Positions 40,943 through 42,898 of a DNA stretch of 42,898 nt are shown piece after piece (positions within the stretch are counted from its first letter, which is position 1; every line of letters begins with the position of its first letter). Position numbers and translations under genes: made by a program. Under the pieces are notes generated by a model. The model was given only the letters and a program-made list of their open reading frames with translations, was not told where the DNA came from and ran no database searches. This DNA is from an uncultured Clostridia bacterium. Lineage in GTDB: Bacteria; Bacillota; Clostridia; Oscillospirales; JAAYOS01. The stretch lies in contig CANRJS010000018.1 in the NCBI GenBank assembly GCA_947631015.1, forward strand, positions 1-42,898, read 5' to 3'.

Positions 40943-41740
40943 ATGTCTGCAAAGAATAGCACGGCTCCTGTAAATACCAGGAGACTGATAACCACCATCC
41001 TCGCGCTCTGCGAGGGCGCTATCATGGTGGCGCTCGCAACCGGGCTTGACTTCCTCAAGCTCTGGGAGATGCCGCAGGGCGGCTCTATAACTCTCGCGAT
41101 GCTCCCGCTCTGCTTCTACGCGGTGCGCTGGGGCGTTCCGGAGGGACTTATCGCGTCGTTTGTGTACGGACTCATTCAGCTCATGTTCAACGGCGGCTTC
41201 GCGATAGGCTGGCAGAGCGTCCTCGGCGACTATCTCGTCGCGTTCACGGCGGTCGGACTTGCGGGCCTCGGCCACGGCAAGTCGGGCGGCATTTTCTGGG
41301 GCTCGCTCGTGGGATGCCTCGCGCGCTACGCCGTCCACTACGTCGTCGGCGCGACCGTCTGGGCGGAGTACATGCCGGAGATATACTGCGGCCTCAAGAT
41401 GTCGAGCCCGTGGTTCTACTCGCTCATATACAACGGCATATACATGATACCCTGCACGGTGCTCGCGCTTGTCGTCCTCTGCCTGCTCAACAAGCCGATG
41501 CGCCGCTATCTTAACGGCGCGGACATGAGCCCGACCTTCGGCTTCACCTTCGGCGGACTTACCGCCGTCGTCGTCGGACTTATCGGCATCTGGTACGGCG
41601 TCGTCACGAGTAACGACGCGGAGGTCTCCGGCGCCACCGGCACCGTCTTCCTCGTCCTCGGGATAATCTTTGCCGTGGGAGGGCTCGCGCTCCTCGTCAC
41701 GGGTCTCATACGCCGCAGGAAGCAGGCGTCCGCCGAGTAA
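40943..41740 (+). CDS. thiT: Thiamine ECF transporter substrate-binding component ThiT, C-terminally extended
   Basis: 265 residues from ATG 40943, behind GGGAGGCAGAAAT; the in-frame TTG at 40862 lies in the riboswitch. About residues 20-190 are ThiT: MPQGGSITLAMLPLCFYAVRWG, FNGGFAIGWQS, DYLVAFTAVGLAGL, RYAVHYVVGATVWAEYMP and YNGIYMIPC, with six membrane helices and the aromatic residues that bind thiamine. It works with the shared EcfA/EcfA'/EcfT module, not encoded here. Beyond residue 195, two more hydrophobic helices (GGLTAVVVGLIGIWYGV and VFLVLGIIFAVGGLALLVTG) form an extension not found in standard ThiT. The TPP riboswitch confirms the thiamine role. Confidence 0.95.
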   Translation: MSAKNSTAPVNTRRLITTILALCEGAIMVALATGLDFLKLWEMPQGGSITLAMLPLCFYAVRWGVPEGLIASFVYGLIQLMFNGGFAIGWQSVLGDYLVAFTAVGLAGLGHGKSGGIFWGSLVGCLARYAVHYVVGATVWAEYMPEIYCGLKMSSPWFYSLIYNGIYMIPCTVLALVVLCLLNKPMRRYLNGADMSPTFGFTFGGLTAVVVGLIGIWYGVVTSNDAEVSGATGTVFLVLGIIFAVGGLALLVTGLIRRRKQASAE

Positions 41741-41745
41741 GCTGT

Positions 41746-41787
41746 CGCGGCGAAGCGCGCCGCGTCGGCGCGAAACTCTGCGAGGCT
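41746..41787. repeat. Hairpin plus 18-nt word shared with 14372-14389
   Basis: CGCGGCG/CGCCGCG hairpin (41746-41764) followed by GCGAAACTCTGCGAGGCT at 41770-41787, identical to 14372-14389 at the end of the symporter-hrcA hairpin array. Confidence 0.65.
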
Positions 41788-41802
41788 TTTGCAAGATGAA
41801 CA

Positions 41803-41845
41803 GACCGTCGGCACACCGGTTCCCCGGTGCGCCGACGGTCTTTTC
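41803..41845 (+). terminator. Intrinsic terminator of thiT
   Basis: GACCGTCGGC-A-CACCGG pairs with CCGGTG-C-GCCGACGGTC (one mismatch, 4-base loop), then TTTT. Confidence 0.9.
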
Positions 41846-41892
41846 GGTATACAATTTTTGTTGGCAGGGCGGCAAATCCGAACTTACCGAAC

Positions 41893-42423
41893 TCATTTGA
41901 AAAATCGCAGATAAAATTGCGAGTTACAGCTCGACTTCTCCGAAAGCACAAAACCCGTTTCCCGGCACATTTCAGTAAACAGCTCCATATTCTGCGCATC
42001 TCTTTTCACAATGCCGTAGGTGGTGTGTACTACCGTTCCGGCTGCATCTACTTCAAGGCTTACATCAAAAGGAACGGGATATGCGCTCGGAATTACGGCG
42101 TCCCAGATATGGAAAGTGCCGCCCTGTTTCAAAACCCGGTATACTTCCCCGATGGATTTCTTTTGTTCTTCCCGGGACATATACATCAGAGAATAAAAGG
42201 CGGTTACGTGGTCGAACGTACACTCGTCAAAAGAAAGTGCTGTCGCGTCCATCAATATTTTCGTGCAAATGTCCGGAGCTTCGTCAAGCTCCTCCCGGAG
42301 ATTATCAATGGCTGTCACCTGTTTCCGATAAACCCGGCTGATAATGCCCTCGCCGCCGCCTCCGATATCTAAAATCTTACCCGTGAGGGTCTTATCGATC
42401 TTGAGCTTATGCTCTTCTGCCAT
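41893..42423 (-). CDS. Class I SAM-dependent methyltransferase
   Basis: 176 residues, short for the family. Motif I is GKILDIGGGGEGIISR, the acidic end of strand 2 is VTAIDN, and the motif after strand 4 is FDHVTAFYSLMYM; then EVYRVLKQGGTFHIWD. The substrate is unknown. AAGGAGGAAATTGCTGC precedes the ATG at 42423 on the minus strand. The sequence is clearly less GC-rich than the core genes and uses more AAA/GAA/TTT-type codons, which points to later acquisition. It is convergent with thiT and downstream of the epoxide-hydrolase-like gene, 58 bp apart. Confidence 0.88.
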   Translation of the reverse strand: MAEEHKLKIDKTLTGKILDIGGGGEGIISRVYRKQVTAIDNLREELDEAPDICTKILMDATALSFDECTFDHVTAFYSLMYMSREEQKKSIGEVYRVLKQGGTFHIWDAVIPSAYPVPFDVSLEVDAAGTVVHTTYGIVKRDAQNMELFTEMCRETGFVLSEKSSCNSQFYLRFFK

Positions 42424-42481
42424 TGCAGCAATTTCCTCCTTGCATCCCGACCTGTTCAGTTCAATTCAAAAAGAATGTACC

Positions 42482-42898
42482 TTACACACGACTTATCAGC
42501 ATATCGGCAAAATGAGTAATATCCTCCGCAAACTCCCGCGGCTGTTCCAAGGCGGTAAAATGGCCGCCTCTCGGCATGTTGGTGTATTGAACTACGGGAT
42601 AGTGCTTTTCCACCCACTCCCTTGGCACCGGGAGAACATCGCGAGGAAAAGCCGCGATAGCTGTCGGTACGGTAATTTCTCCCATCGGCGGCAAGGTGAA
42701 GCTGTTCCCGTGGTAGGCACGGATAGAGGTATATCCCGTGTTCGTCATCCAGTAAAGAGTCAGGCAGTCGCAGAGGTCATCCATCGTCAGCAAAGGCCAG
42801 TCGCTCCATGCGTGGTATTTTTCCACGATCCATGCGGCCATCCCGGTCGGAGAATCACTGAGCATAAACGCCAGAGTTTGGGGCTTGGTGCTGTTGAT
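42482..42898 (-). CDS. Epoxide-hydrolase-like alpha/beta hydrolase, C-terminal part (5' truncated)
   Basis: The frame is open to the window's end on the minus strand, adding 11 codons (INSTKPQTLAF) before the first ATG at 42865; 138 codons are visible. Typical features of the epoxide hydrolase (EHN/juvenile hormone type) family: TKPQTLAFMLSDSPTGMAAWI, VEKYHAWSD, the TMDDLCDCLTLYW segment, AAFPRDVLPVPREWVE and GGHFTALEQP, where the last His is the catalytic one. The nucleophile region lies outside. It probably forms a small unit with the methyltransferase. Confidence 0.88.
   Translation of the reverse strand: MNSTKPQTLAFMLSDSPTGMAAWIVEKYHAWSDWPLLTMDDLCDCLTLYWMTNTGYTSIRAYHGNSFTLPPMGEITVPTAIAAFPRDVLPVPREWVEKHYPVVQYTNMPRGGHFTALEQPREFAEDITHFADMLISRV

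Overview
The window looks like chromosomal DNA of a GC-rich, endospore-lineage Clostridia (Oscillospiraceae-like gut Firmicute). The signs are a Spo0A effector domain, HrcA/CIRCE control of grpE-dnaK-dnaJ, DivIVA/SepF, a T-box, a TPP riboswitch with ThiT, Hfq behind mutSL-miaA, consensus sigma-A promoters and strong AGGAGG-type ribosome sites. Lineage is inferred from gene content and order; no search was run.

Layout. 1-1791: truncated metallo-beta-lactamase-fold hydrolase, an AT-rich gap, a receiver-less Spo0A-type DNA-binding protein and a HAD hydrolase. 2051-9740: membrane-anchored metallophosphoesterase, recJ, relA/spoT (no apt between them), a phosphohexomutase and an unknown protein. 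9829-12281: small accessory block: XRE/zinc-ribbon regulator, cysteine-rich unknown, aminoglycoside-nucleotidyltransferase-like gene, and a divergent GNAT acetyltransferase read from behind a T-box whose specifier reads as UAC (Tyr). 12772-14136: sodium:solute symporter whose 3' end runs into a dense hairpin array. 14445-19426: hrcA-grpE-dnaK-dnaJ heat-shock operon, followed by a MITE-like element. 19772-20418: leader ORF plus a secreted protein with three H-x-W-x-T-D...C-x2-C-G units. 20497-22310: deoC and ylmH on the minus strand, separated by tandem and palindromic repeats. 22535-34816: a long co-directional run (polysaccharide deacetylase, thiI, cinA, miaB, mutS, mutL, miaA, hfq, HlyD-like). 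35003-40702: sepF-divIVA-ileS-lspA-rluD. 40673-41740: TPP riboswitch and thiT. 41893-42898: two less GC-rich minus-strand accessory genes, a methyltransferase and a truncated epoxide-hydrolase-like protein.

The core genes cover stringent response, chaperones, mismatch repair, tRNA modification (ThiI, MiaA, MiaB), division and lipoprotein maturation. The less ordinary content lies between genes: a dispersed REP-like hairpin family present in both orientations, a 151-bp-period repeat, a MITE, a T-box on an unexpected gene, and possible tandem 0A boxes before the Spo0A-like gene. I see no CRISPR array, tRNA, rRNA, phage or recognisable defence system. No complete undescribed system is evident; the best novelty candidates are the Tyr-T-box/GNAT unit, the repeat family and the triplicated secreted Cys/His protein.
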